Source: Gammaproteobacteria bacterium | Lineage (GTDB): Bacteria > Pseudomonadota > Gammaproteobacteria > UBA9214 | Assembly (NCBI GenBank): GCA_029864225.1 | Contig: JAOTTU010000103.1 | Coordinates: 1-6,988 of the forward strand | Direction of reading: 5' to 3' | DNA: 6,988 nt | Shown: piece by piece, positions 1-6,615 of the stretch | How positions within the stretch are numbered: the first letter of the stretch is position 1 | Layout: each line of letters begins with the position of its first letter | Made by a program: the position numbers and the translations under genes | Notes under the pieces: generated by a model | Database searches by the model: none | Told to the model about the DNA's origin: nothing | The model's input: only the letters and a program-made list of their open reading frames with translations

Positions 1-603
1 CGGCGGGGCGGCCGTCGTGGCGGCAAGAATGGTGTTGTTGGCATTCTTGAGATCGAGTATCTCGGAGGACAATTTATCCAGGCGGGTTACGGTATGTACC
101 AGTCTGTTTTCAAGGACCTGCAGGCGTTGTGTGTCTGCGGTGGTGACGGTGTTCGCCCGGCGTTTGAGCAGTCTGAACTCGGCGGCGAGTGAGTCCAGGC
201 GGTTGGTGGTCAACAGCAGTTTCTGTTTGATTTCATGGAATTGACTGCTGTCCGTTTGGCGCAGCGGTGCCTGAACGGCACGGGTGTCGCGAGCGGCCAC
301 GACCTGCTGTCCGGGTTCTTCTGTCAGATAGATGCCGGTAATGCCGACAATAATGGCGGCTATGGAAGTCAGCGCCAGTCCACTCAGGATGCGGTCGGTA
401 CGACTGCGCAAGGGAATGCGATGGTGGCGGGTTCGGGATTGGCGGTTGGCATGCCTACTGCGAACGGTTGGGTCGCTCGCGGCGCCAGTTGCGCCGATAG
501 ACCAGGGACCCGCAGCGAAGCCGGCGGCCCCTTCATTATGCATCTTCTGCACAAACGCTTTCAGCTTGTCGCTGTCTGTCTGGGGCACCAGTTTTTTGTC
601 CAA
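1..603 (-). CDS. Unrecognised single-pass membrane protein with coiled coil (C-terminus off left edge)
   Basis: I do not recognise this family. The minus strand is open from an in-frame TAA at 630-628 down to base 1, giving 201 residues if the TTG at 603 is the start. In that numbering residues 1-70 are polar and become strongly basic (an Arg/His-rich stretch at about 48-71). Residues 72-93 form one hydrophobic helix (ILSGLALTSIAAIIVGITGI). Residues 120-190 look like a coiled coil, with heptad-like leucines and many Q, K, E and R (LLTTNRLDSLAAEFRLLKRR). The positive-inside rule suggests a cytoplasmic N-terminus and a periplasmic coiled coil. The start is uncertain: the only strong ribosome binding site serves a GTG at 638 in another frame, so the frame may be broken near 616-618. 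Other in-frame starts are the GTG at 588-586 and the ATG at 543-541. The gene lies downstream of ettA in the same direction. Any role in envelope or cell-division scaffolding would be a guess. Confidence 0.72.
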   Translation of the reverse strand, partial: MDKKLVPQTDSDKLKAFVQKMHNEGAAGFAAGPWSIGATGAASDPTVRSRHANRQSRTRHHRIPLRSRTDRILSGLALTSIAAIIVGITGIYLTEEPGQQVVAARDTRAVQAPLRQTDSSQFHEIKQKLLLTTNRLDSLAAEFRLLKRRANTVTTADTQRLQVLENRLVHTVTRLDKLSSEILDLKNANNTILAATTAAPP

Positions 604-614
604 TTCTGAACGAG

Positions 615-638
615 TCAGGTTGGGCGTTTATTCTGCAC
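615..638 (-). other. GTG start and 7-codon frame ending in TGA; probable displaced N-terminus of the membrane protein
   Basis: A GTG at 638-636 follows a good ribosome binding site and encodes VQNKRPT before a TGA at 617-615. Re-reading one C (a -1 shift, equivalent to one missing C) at the ACC/TGA junction gives CTG ACT CGT and joins smoothly to LTRSELDKKLVPQTDSDKLK in the long downstream frame. I infer that the native protein begins VQNKRPTLTRSELDKK. The window therefore has either a one-base deletion or a sequencing error, or the organism uses a weaker internal start. No canonical slippery heptamer is visible, which argues against programmed frameshifting. Confidence 0.5.
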
Positions 639-645
639 GGAATGA

Positions 646-650
646 CCTCC
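646..650 (-). promoter_or_regulatory. Ribosome binding site GGAGG
   Basis: GGAGG sits 7 nt upstream of the GTG at 638 on the minus strand. It is one of the two best Shine-Dalgarno matches in the window. It decides in favour of the GTG as the natural initiation point of the left-edge gene, even though that reading frame closes after seven codons. Confidence 0.6.
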
Positions 651-731
651 AAAAGCCAGACGCAAGCACGCAATCAGTCGTGAAAATTTTTTCATGCGCG
701 GGATTGTATTCCGGCGCCCTTGCGTGAGGTG

Positions 732-2405
732 TCAGCCTTTCAGGCGCTTGTACTTGATGCGGTGCGGCTGGTCCGCTTCCGCGCCCAGCCGGCGCTTGCG
801 GTCGGCCTCGTAGTCGGCATAGTTGCCCTCGAACCAGTTGACCTGGCTGTTGCCCTCGAAGGCGAGAATATGGGTCGCGATCCGGTCCAGGAACCAGCGA
901 TCGTGCGAAATCACCACGGCACAGCCGGGGAAGTCCAGCAGGGCGTCCTCCAGTGCCCGCAGGGTCTCCACGTCGAGGTCATTGGTCGGCTCGTCGAGCA
1001 GCAGCACATTGCCGCCGCTGCGCAGCAACTTGGCCAGGTGCACGCGGTTGCGCTCGCCGCCGGAGAGACTGCCGACATGTTTTTGCTGGTCGGCCCCGGT
1101 AAAGTTGAAGCGCGAGACATAGGTCCGGGAAGTGAGTTCGTATTTACCGATGGTGATGATGTCCTGGCCGTTGGAGATCTCCTCCCACACGGTCTTGGTG
1201 CCATCCAGGCTGTCGCGGCTCTGGTCGACACAGGCGATGACGGCGGTATCGCCGATGCGCAGCTCCCCTGAATCGGGTTGCTCAGCGCCGGTCAGCATAC
1301 GGAACAGGGTGGTCTTGCCGGCACCATTCGGGCCGATCACGCCGACAATGCCGCCGCGTGGCAGGTTGAAGCTGAGGTCCTCGATCAGCAGCTTATCCCC
1401 GAAGCACTTGCTTAGATGGCTGGCCTCGATGACCAGGTCGCCGAGACGCGGTCCCGGCGGGATATACAGCTGCTTGGTCTCGTTGCGTTTCTGGCGTTCC
1501 TGGGAGGCCAGTTCATCGAAGCGGGCCAGGCGCGCCTTGCTCTTGGAATGCCGGCCCTTGGCCCCGGCGCGCACCCACTCAAGCTCGGACTTGATGGCCT
1601 TCTGGCGGGCGGATTCCTGTTTCTCCTCGGTCGCGAGACGCTGCTCCTTCTGTTCCAGCCAGGAGGAATAGTTGCCTTCCCAGGGGATGCCATGCCCGCG
1701 GTCCAGTTCCAGGATCCAGCCGGCGACATTGTCGAGGAAATAGCGGTCATGGGTGACGGCTACCACCGTGCCCGGGTACTCGGCCAGAAAGCGTTCCATC
1801 CAGGCAATACTCTCGGCATCGAGGTGATTGGTGGGCTCATCCAGCAGCAGCATGTCCGGATTCGACAGCAGCAGCTTGCACAGGGCGACCCGGCGGCGTT
1901 CGCCGCCGGACAGTTGGCTGATAGCGGCGTCCCAGGGAGGCAGGCGCAGGGCGTCGGCGGCGATCTCCAGCTTGCGGTCCAGTTCCCAGGCGCCCGCGGC
2001 GTCGATTGCATCCTGCAGCTTGCCCTGTTCCTCGAGCAGCGCCATCATCTCGTCGTCATCCATGGGTTCGGCAAAGCGGGCGCTGATCTCGTTGAAGCGG
2101 TCAACCAGTGACTTCGCCTCGCCCAGGCCCTCTTCGACATTGCCGCGCACGTCCTTGCCGGAATCGAGCGCCGGTTCCTGCGGCAGGAAGCCGACATGGA
2201 TGCCCGGCTGGGGTCGCGCATCGCCCTCGTATTCCGTGTCCACACCCGCCATGATGCGCAACAGGCTGGACTTGCCGGCACCGTTGAGGCCGAGCACGCC
2301 GATCTTGGCGCCGGGGAAGAAGGACAGCGAGATGTCTTCGAGAATAACGCGCTTGGGCGGTACCACCTTGCCCACGCGATTCATGGTGTAAACGTATTGC
2401 GCCAT
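732..2405 (-). CDS. ettA: Energy-dependent translational throttle protein EttA (ABC-F ATPase)
   Basis: EttA binds the ribosomal E site and, depending on the ATP/ADP ratio, gates entry of the 70S initiation complex into elongation. It is cytosolic and has no membrane domain. The 557 residues match the family length (E. coli 555). The first ABC domain has Walker A GLNGAGKS (39-46), signature LSGGERRR (165-172), Walker B LLLDEP with catalytic E190, and switch H219. An arm-like insertion lies at about 95-150. A charged linker (about 250-310, KGRHSKSKARLARFDEL) fits the P-site tRNA interaction motif. The second domain has Walker A GPNGAGKT (358-365), LSGGERNR (447-454), E472 and H501. The Lys-rich end (IKYKRLKG) also fits the family. 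Both catalytic glutamates are present, so both sites should hydrolyse ATP. The start gives MAQYVYTMNRVGK, the usual N-terminus, although the upstream Shine-Dalgarno is weak (AGG/GAG only). It is divergent from the deacetylase gene. Other ABC-F proteins (Uup, YbiT, YheS) fit less well. Confidence 0.97.
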   Translation of the reverse strand: MAQYVYTMNRVGKVVPPKRVILEDISLSFFPGAKIGVLGLNGAGKSSLLRIMAGVDTEYEGDARPQPGIHVGFLPQEPALDSGKDVRGNVEEGLGEAKSLVDRFNEISARFAEPMDDDEMMALLEEQGKLQDAIDAAGAWELDRKLEIAADALRLPPWDAAISQLSGGERRRVALCKLLLSNPDMLLLDEPTNHLDAESIAWMERFLAEYPGTVVAVTHDRYFLDNVAGWILELDRGHGIPWEGNYSSWLEQKEQRLATEEKQESARQKAIKSELEWVRAGAKGRHSKSKARLARFDELASQERQKRNETKQLYIPPGPRLGDLVIEASHLSKCFGDKLLIEDLSFNLPRGGIVGVIGPNGAGKTTLFRMLTGAEQPDSGELRIGDTAVIACVDQSRDSLDGTKTVWEEISNGQDIITIGKYELTSRTYVSRFNFTGADQQKHVGSLSGGERNRVHLAKLLRSGGNVLLLDEPTNDLDVETLRALEDALLDFPGCAVVISHDRWFLDRIATHILAFEGNSQVNWFEGNYADYEADRKRRLGAEADQPHRIKYKRLKG

Positions 2406-2440
2406 GCGTCAGCTCAACCTGTGCTTGAATAAAGCAGTCA

Positions 2441-2468
2441 ATTATAGGCGCCTGCCACGGACGGGCAA
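2441..2468 (-). promoter_or_regulatory. Probable sigma-70 promoter of ettA
   Basis: The minus strand reads TTGCCC (2468-2463), a 16-nt spacer, then a perfect -10 TATAAT (2446-2441). Transcription would begin near 2434 and give a leader of about 30 nt before the ettA ATG at 2405. The -35 matches the TTGACA consensus at four of six positions. Position and orientation fit the divergent gene arrangement. The call rests on sequence match alone. Confidence 0.65.
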
Positions 2469-2482
2469 GCGCCCGCCCGGCA

Positions 2483-2510
2483 TTGGCTGAGCGTGTGCAT
2501 GCGCTAGACT
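2483..2510 (+). promoter_or_regulatory. Weak candidate promoter of the deacetylase gene, implying a leaderless mRNA
   Basis: TTGGCT (2483-2488), a 16-nt spacer and TAGACT (2505-2510) each match consensus at four of six bases. A start site 6-8 nt beyond the -10 would fall on or next to the ATG at 2517, so the transcript would have almost no leader. That agrees with the lack of a usable Shine-Dalgarno: only AGG, at 3 nt from the ATG. The element sits about 14 bp from the ettA -35, so the two promoters would be back to back. Confidence 0.3.
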
Positions 2511-2516
2511 TCAGGC

Positions 2517-3464
2517 ATGGCCACAAGCTGCTGCGTATACATCGGGGATGAGCTGGCGCGTTACGGTTTCGGTGACGGCCATCCCTTCGGGCCGGACCGC
2601 ATGGGCGCCTTCTGGCGGGAGGCGCAGGCCGCGGGTGTCGATTCGAAGGTTAACCTGTGCGCGCCGGTCAGCGCGCCGCGTGAGACCATTGAGCGTTTCC
2701 ACACACCCGACTACGTAGACCGGGTTATCGAGCAGTCACAGAGCGGGGCAGGGTACCTGGACTGTGGCGACACTCCCGCCTACCCGGGGATCTACGAGTC
2801 GGCCTGCGTGGTCGTCGGCACGGTGCTGGATGCGGTCGCCCGCCTGCTGGCGGACGAGTGCCGACATGGCTTCGTGCCGATCGCCGGCCTGCACCATGCA
2901 CGGCGTGACAGCGCCGCGGGTTTCTGCGTCTTCAATGACTGCGGTGTGGCCATCGAGACGCTGCGCGAAGAATACGGTTTGCAGCGCATTGCCTACGTGG
3001 ATATCGATGCCCACCACGGTGATGGCGTGTTTTATGCCTTCGAGTCAGATCCGGCCCTGGTGTTCGTGGACTTGCACGAGGACGGCCGCTACCTGTATCC
3101 GGGAACCGGTGCCGGCGAAGAGACCGGTCGCGGGGCCGCCCGGGGCTTGAAGCTCAATATCCCCATGGCACCGGAGGCCACTGATGCGGACTTCCTGCAA
3201 GCATGGGAGCAGGCCGAAGCCTTTCTCGAGCGGCACCGGCCCGAGTTCATCCTGTTCCAGTGCGGGGCGGACAGTATCGCCGGTGACCCCATCACCCACC
3301 TGCGCTATTCCCCGGCCGCACACCGGCATGCCGCAACGCGCCTGGTAGAACTGGCCAACCGGCACTGCCCGGGTCGTGTGCTGGCACTTGGTGGCGGGGG
3401 CTACAACCGCAGTAATCTGGCGCTGGCGTGGACAGCCGTGTGCGAGGTGCTGAGCGCGTCCTGA
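2517..3464 (+). CDS. Histone deacetylase family protein (Zn-dependent arginase/deacetylase fold)
   Basis: This is a predicted cytosolic zinc hydrolase that removes acetyl or related acyl groups from lysine or small amines. Its 315 residues cover the compact catalytic domain with no extension. Visible landmarks are an N-terminal GHPFGPDRMGAF (21-32), the paired catalytic histidines H126-H127 in GLHHARRDSAAGFC, zinc ligands D164 and H166 in DIDAHHGDG, the loop DLHEDGRYLYPGTG (185-198), the third zinc ligand D252 in CGADSIAGDP, and the transition-state tyrosine Y296 in GGGGYN. All key residues known from human HDAC8-type enzymes are present, so it should be active. The GHPFGPDR segment near residue 21 supports the ATG at 2517 even though a Shine-Dalgarno is lacking. 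It is divergent from ettA and is followed after 127 nt by glyA with its own strong binding site. The substrate cannot be told: AcuC-like protein deacetylase and acetylpolyamine hydrolase are the main alternatives, and the loop looks closer to the former. Confidence 0.92.
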   Translation: MATSCCVYIGDELARYGFGDGHPFGPDRMGAFWREAQAAGVDSKVNLCAPVSAPRETIERFHTPDYVDRVIEQSQSGAGYLDCGDTPAYPGIYESACVVVGTVLDAVARLLADECRHGFVPIAGLHHARRDSAAGFCVFNDCGVAIETLREEYGLQRIAYVDIDAHHGDGVFYAFESDPALVFVDLHEDGRYLYPGTGAGEETGRGAARGLKLNIPMAPEATDADFLQAWEQAEAFLERHRPEFILFQCGADSIAGDPITHLRYSPAAHRHAATRLVELANRHCPGRVLALGGGGYNRSNLALAWTAVCEVLSAS

Positions 3465-3501
3465 ATCCCCCGGCACGATTGCGGTATTTTCCGGTATCCC
3501 G

Positions 3502-3530
3502 GTGCGAGCCTTTGCCAGATCGGCTATTAT
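3502..3530 (+). promoter_or_regulatory. Weak candidate promoter for glyA
   Basis: A good -10 TATTAT (3525-3530, five of six) lies 17 nt after a poor -35, GTGCGA (3502-3507, three of six). Transcription would start near 3537 and give a leader of about 55 nt. No PurR-like or MetR-like operator stands out. Other -35-like words (TTGCCA at 3512-3517, TTGACC at 3562-3567) have unusable spacing. Confidence 0.25.
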
Positions 3531-3579
3531 CGTGGGCTTTTCACCAGTAGCAGTTTTCCCATTGACCTTGACCTGTGAC

Positions 3580-3584
3580 AGGAG
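3580..3584 (+). promoter_or_regulatory. Ribosome binding site AGGAG of glyA
   Basis: AGGAG lies 7 nt before the ATG at 3592. It shows that glyA starts there rather than at the in-frame ATG 90 nt upstream (3502), whose extra 30 codons are not part of the family. Confidence 0.9.
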
Positions 3585-3591
3585 ACCGGAA

Positions 3592-4848
3592 ATGTTTAAT
3601 AAAGACATGCGCATTGCGGGCTATGACGATGAACTCTGGGGCGCCATCCAGGGCGAGCGCCGGCGCCAGGAAGAGCATATCGAGCTCATCGCCTCGGAAA
3701 ACTATACCAGCCCGCGCGTGCTCGAGGCCCAGGGCTCGGTGCTGACCAACAAGTATGCCGAGGGTTATCCCGGCAAGCGCTACTATGGTGGCTGTGAGCA
3801 TGTCGATATCGCCGAGCAGCTGGCGATCGATCGGGTTAAACAGCTGTTCGGGGCCGACTACGCCAATGTTCAGCCGCACTCCGGTTCGCAGGCAAACGCC
3901 GCCGTCTACCTGGCCCTGCTACAGCCCGGGGACACCATCCTCGGCATGAGCCTGGCCGATGGCGGGCACCTGACCCACGGTGCCAAGGTCAATTTCTCCG
4001 GCAAGCTGTTCAACGCCGTGCAGTACGGCCTCAACCCGGAGACCGGAGCGATCGACTATGACCAGGTCGAGGCGCTTGCAAAGGAGCACAAGCCCAAAAT
4101 GGTGGTCGCCGGTTTTTCTGCCTATTCACTGCAAGTCGACTGGCAGCGGTTTCGGGATATTGCAGATTCAATTGGTGCCTGGCTGTTCGTGGACATGGCG
4201 CACGTTGCAGGTTTAATTGCCGCCGGCCTCTATCCCAGCCCGGTCAATATCGCAGATATCACCACCTCGACGACCCACAAGACCCTGCGTGGGCCGCGCG
4301 GCGGCATAATCCTGGCACGCGCCAACGAGGCGATCGAGAAGAAGCTCAACTCGATGGTCTTCCCCGGCACCCAGGGCGGGCCGCTGATGCATGTCATTGC
4401 TGCCAAGGCGGTGGCCTTCAAGGAGGCGCTCGAACCGTCTTTCCGCGACTACCAGCAGCGGGTGCTGGACAACGCGCGCACCATGGCAAAGGTCTTCATA
4501 GATCGCGGCTACGACGTGATTTCCGGCGGCACCGACGATCACCTGTTCCTGGTCAGCTTCATCGAAAAGGGCCTCACCGGCAAGGCGGCGGATGCCGCAT
4601 TGGGTGCCGCGAATATCACGGTGAACAAGAACGCCGTACCGAATGATCCCCAATCGCCGTTCGTGACCAGCGGCATCCGGGTCGGGACGCCCGCGATAAC
4701 GACCCGCGGTCTCGGCGAGACCGAGGCGCGTGACCTGGCCGGCTGGATGTGCGATATCCTGGATGACGTCAACAACCGCGCTGTAATCGACGCCGTCCGA
4801 GACAAGGTGCTTGCCTTGTGCAAACGCTTACCGGTCTACGGGAGCTGA
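3592..4848 (+). CDS. glyA: Serine hydroxymethyltransferase
   Basis: GlyA is a PLP enzyme that interconverts serine plus tetrahydrofolate with glycine plus 5,10-methylene-tetrahydrofolate. It is the main source of one-carbon units for purines, thymidylate and methionine. The 418 residues match the family (E. coli 417). The PLP lysine is K230 in STTHKTLRGPRGG. H127 in GGHLTHG should stack on the cofactor, D201 and H204 lie in FVDMAHVAG, and the carboxylate-binding arginine is R363 in SGIRVGTPA. The N-terminal EEHIELIASENYTSPRVLEA and the segment NKYAEGYPGKRYYGG are hallmarks of the family. I chose the start at 3592 from the AGGAG site and from the normal N-terminus (MFNKDMRIAGYD). nrdR follows after only 31 nt, so the two are probably co-transcribed. 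No damage or odd composition is seen. Confidence 0.99.
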   Translation: MFNKDMRIAGYDDELWGAIQGERRRQEEHIELIASENYTSPRVLEAQGSVLTNKYAEGYPGKRYYGGCEHVDIAEQLAIDRVKQLFGADYANVQPHSGSQANAAVYLALLQPGDTILGMSLADGGHLTHGAKVNFSGKLFNAVQYGLNPETGAIDYDQVEALAKEHKPKMVVAGFSAYSLQVDWQRFRDIADSIGAWLFVDMAHVAGLIAAGLYPSPVNIADITTSTTHKTLRGPRGGIILARANEAIEKKLNSMVFPGTQGGPLMHVIAAKAVAFKEALEPSFRDYQQRVLDNARTMAKVFIDRGYDVISGGTDDHLFLVSFIEKGLTGKAADAALGAANITVNKNAVPNDPQSPFVTSGIRVGTPAITTRGLGETEARDLAGWMCDILDDVNNRAVIDAVRDKVLALCKRLPVYGS

Positions 4849-4879
4849 TCCGCACGGCCTGCCCGGATACTGATCGATC

Positions 4880-5380
4880 ATGCACTGCCCATTCTGCAGA
4901 GCACAGGACACCAAGGTCATCGACTCGCGCCTGGCCAGCGAAGGCACCCAGGTACGCAGGCGGCGCGAATGCCTGGCCTGCAGCGAACGCTTTACCACCT
5001 TCGAGTCGGCGGAACTGGTGATGCCGCGCATCATCAAGAGCAATGGCGCACGCGAACCGTTTGACGAGAAAAAACTCGCTGCCGGCATTATGCGCGCGCT
5101 GGAAAAGCGGCCGGTTGACTCCGACAGCGTGGATGCTGCCATGAGCCGCATCCAGCATCGCCTGCGGGCCAGCGGTGAGCGCGAACTGTCTTCACGCCTG
5201 CTGGGCGAGTGTGTAATGCATGAACTGCGTGAGCTCGACCAGGTCGCCTATGTGCGTTTCGCCTCTGTGTACCGTAGTTTCGAGGACGTCAAGGCCTTCC
5301 AGGAGGAGATCGAACGACTGGAAAGCGAACCAACGGCGGAAGAGAAAAAGGACCAGATCTCGCTGCTGCCGGACGAGTAG
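4880..5380 (+). CDS. nrdR: Transcriptional repressor NrdR
   Basis: NrdR represses ribonucleotide reductase operons when its ATP-cone domain is loaded with (d)ATP, binding paired NrdR boxes through an N-terminal zinc ribbon. The ribbon is complete: C3 and C6 (MHCPFC) and C31 and C34 (CLAC), with the basic VRRRRE stretch between. The family segment ERFTTFE follows at 36-42. The ATP-cone occupies roughly residues 49-139 (VMPRIIKSNGAREPFDEKKL through VAYVRFASVYRSFEDV). At 166 residues it is longer than the E. coli protein (149) because of a charged tail, EEIERLESEPTAEEKKDQ plus six residues. The start is fixed by the MHCPFC motif, although no Shine-Dalgarno is seen in the 31-nt gap after glyA, so translational coupling to glyA is possible. 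No NrdR box or ribonucleotide reductase gene lies in the window, so its targets are elsewhere. Confidence 0.98.
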   Translation: MHCPFCRAQDTKVIDSRLASEGTQVRRRRECLACSERFTTFESAELVMPRIIKSNGAREPFDEKKLAAGIMRALEKRPVDSDSVDAAMSRIQHRLRASGERELSSRLLGECVMHELRELDQVAYVRFASVYRSFEDVKAFQEEIERLESEPTAEEKKDQISLLPDE

Positions 5381-5488
5381 AATATGCCCGCAGAATCCGA
5401 CTGAACAGGTGGCGTAATGAGCGCGTGATCAATCCGGGTCATCCGCCTCCCGCTTTCCCGCACCCGGTTTAAAACCGCTATTCCCGAA

Positions 5489-6583
5489 ATGACTCCCGCT
5501 GACGACTACAAGCACATGGCCCGCGCACTGCGCCTCGCCGAGCGTGGCCTCTACAGCACGCATCCAAACCCGCGCGTGGGCTGCGTTATCGTCAAGGATG
5601 GGCAGGTGGTCGGTGAAGGCTGGCATGAGTACGCCGGTGGCCCGCACGCGGAGATCCACGCCCTGCAGCAGGCAGCTGCACAGGCCGCCGGGGCGACGCT
5701 TTATGTGACACTGGAGCCGTGCTGTCACCACGGGCGCACACCGCCGTGCACGGATGCCGTGAGGGCAGCCGGGGTCAAGCAGGTTGTCGTGGCAATGGAG
5801 GACCCCAACCCGCAGGTCGCCGCTAACGGCCTGCGAATCTTGCAGGAGGGCGGCATCAAGGTGAGCTCGGGGGTACTGGCGGCAGAGGCGGAAGCACTCA
5901 ATTGCGGCTTTGTCATGCGCATGCGCCGCGGGCGCCCCTGGGTGCGCGCCAAACTGGCGATGAGCCTGGACGGGCGCACGGCGCTGGCCAGCGGCGTGAG
6001 CCAGTGGATCACCGGCGCCGAGGCGCGCCGCGATGTGCACCGGCTACGCGCCCGCAGTGCCGCGATCATGACCGGGGTCGACACAGTCCTGACCGACGAT
6101 CCCTCCCTGACGGTACGCCTGGACGATGTCGAAGTTCATCACCAGCCGCTGAGGGTGATCCTGGACAGCCGGCTGCGCACCCCGCCGCAGGCGCGCCTGC
6201 TGGGCTTGCCGGGCAATACGCTGATCCTTACCGGTGAACAGCCAGCGGCCGGTGCCGCGGTGTTCGGTGCCAGGGTTGAGGTGACCGGCCTGCCGCAGGT
6301 GGCCGGGCACATGGACCTCGCGGCCGTGTTGCAGCACCTCGGCAGCCGGGAAATCAACGAGGTGCACCTCGAGGCCGGTGCAACGCTGTGCGGCGCCCTG
6401 CTGGCCGCGGGTCTGGTCGATGAGTTGGTCATCTACCTGGCGCCGCACCTGATGGGGGATGCCGCCCGTGGCCTGTTCGCACTCCCGGGACTGGAACGCA
6501 TGCAGGACCGCATCGACCTGGACATCCGCGACATCCGCGCGGTAGGAAAAGACTGGCGGATTACTGCAAAGGTGTCGACCTAG
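5489..6583 (+). CDS. ribD: Bifunctional diaminohydroxyphosphoribosylaminopyrimidine deaminase / 5-amino-6-(5-phosphoribosylamino)uracil reductase RibD
   Basis: RibD performs two successive steps of riboflavin synthesis: deamination of the pyrimidine made from GTP, then NADPH-dependent reduction of its ribosyl side chain. The 364-residue protein has both domains. The deaminase (about 1-145) has THPNPRVGCVIV (24-35), zinc ligand H53 with proton donor E55 in HAE, and zinc ligands C78 and C87 in EPCCHHGRTPPC. The reductase (about 150-360) has RAKLAMSLDGRTA (153-165), SQWITG (171-176), the segment TGVDTVLTDDPSLTVR (195-210) and the near-C-terminal EAGATLCGALLAAGLVDEL (295-313). The ATG at 5489 gives DDYKHMARAL, matching the family start (E. 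coli DEYYMARAL); the ATG at 5516 would cut into it. No Shine-Dalgarno is visible. It follows nrdR after 108 nt and precedes ribE after 260 nt. Confidence 0.98.
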   Translation: MTPADDYKHMARALRLAERGLYSTHPNPRVGCVIVKDGQVVGEGWHEYAGGPHAEIHALQQAAAQAAGATLYVTLEPCCHHGRTPPCTDAVRAAGVKQVVVAMEDPNPQVAANGLRILQEGGIKVSSGVLAAEAEALNCGFVMRMRRGRPWVRAKLAMSLDGRTALASGVSQWITGAEARRDVHRLRARSAAIMTGVDTVLTDDPSLTVRLDDVEVHHQPLRVILDSRLRTPPQARLLGLPGNTLILTGEQPAAGAAVFGARVEVTGLPQVAGHMDLAAVLQHLGSREINEVHLEAGATLCGALLAAGLVDELVIYLAPHLMGDAARGLFALPGLERMQDRIDLDIRDIRAVGKDWRITAKVST

Positions 6584-6615
6584 ATCCAGTGATTGATGTT
6601 ATTTAAAACATACAT

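Noticed and set aside
681..694. AT-rich near-palindrome TGAAAATTTTTTCA downstream of ettA, considered as a terminator
   Set aside because: It has no GC-rich stem and no following U-run in the ettA direction, so it does not fit an intrinsic terminator.
17..727. Three overlapping plus-strand ORFs (17-244, 235-609, 332-727)
   Set aside because: They lie opposite the minus-strand membrane protein. Their translations are Ser/Arg- and Ala-rich with no family features, while the minus-strand frame gives a coherent membrane helix and coiled coil.
703..735. Possible promoter for the left-edge gene: CTGACA (735-730) and TACAAT (708-703), minus strand
   Set aside because: The spacer is 21 nt, too long for sigma-70, and no better -35 exists at 16-18 nt.
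3502..3591. Upstream in-frame extension of glyA by 30 codons
   Set aside because: The AGGAG site and the family's normal N-terminus place the start at 3592. The added residues are hydrophobic and have no counterpart in known GlyA.
3465..3591. Intrinsic terminator after the deacetylase gene
   Set aside because: Only 3-4 bp stems (CCGG-TATC-CCGG and similar) occur, and none is followed by a T-run.
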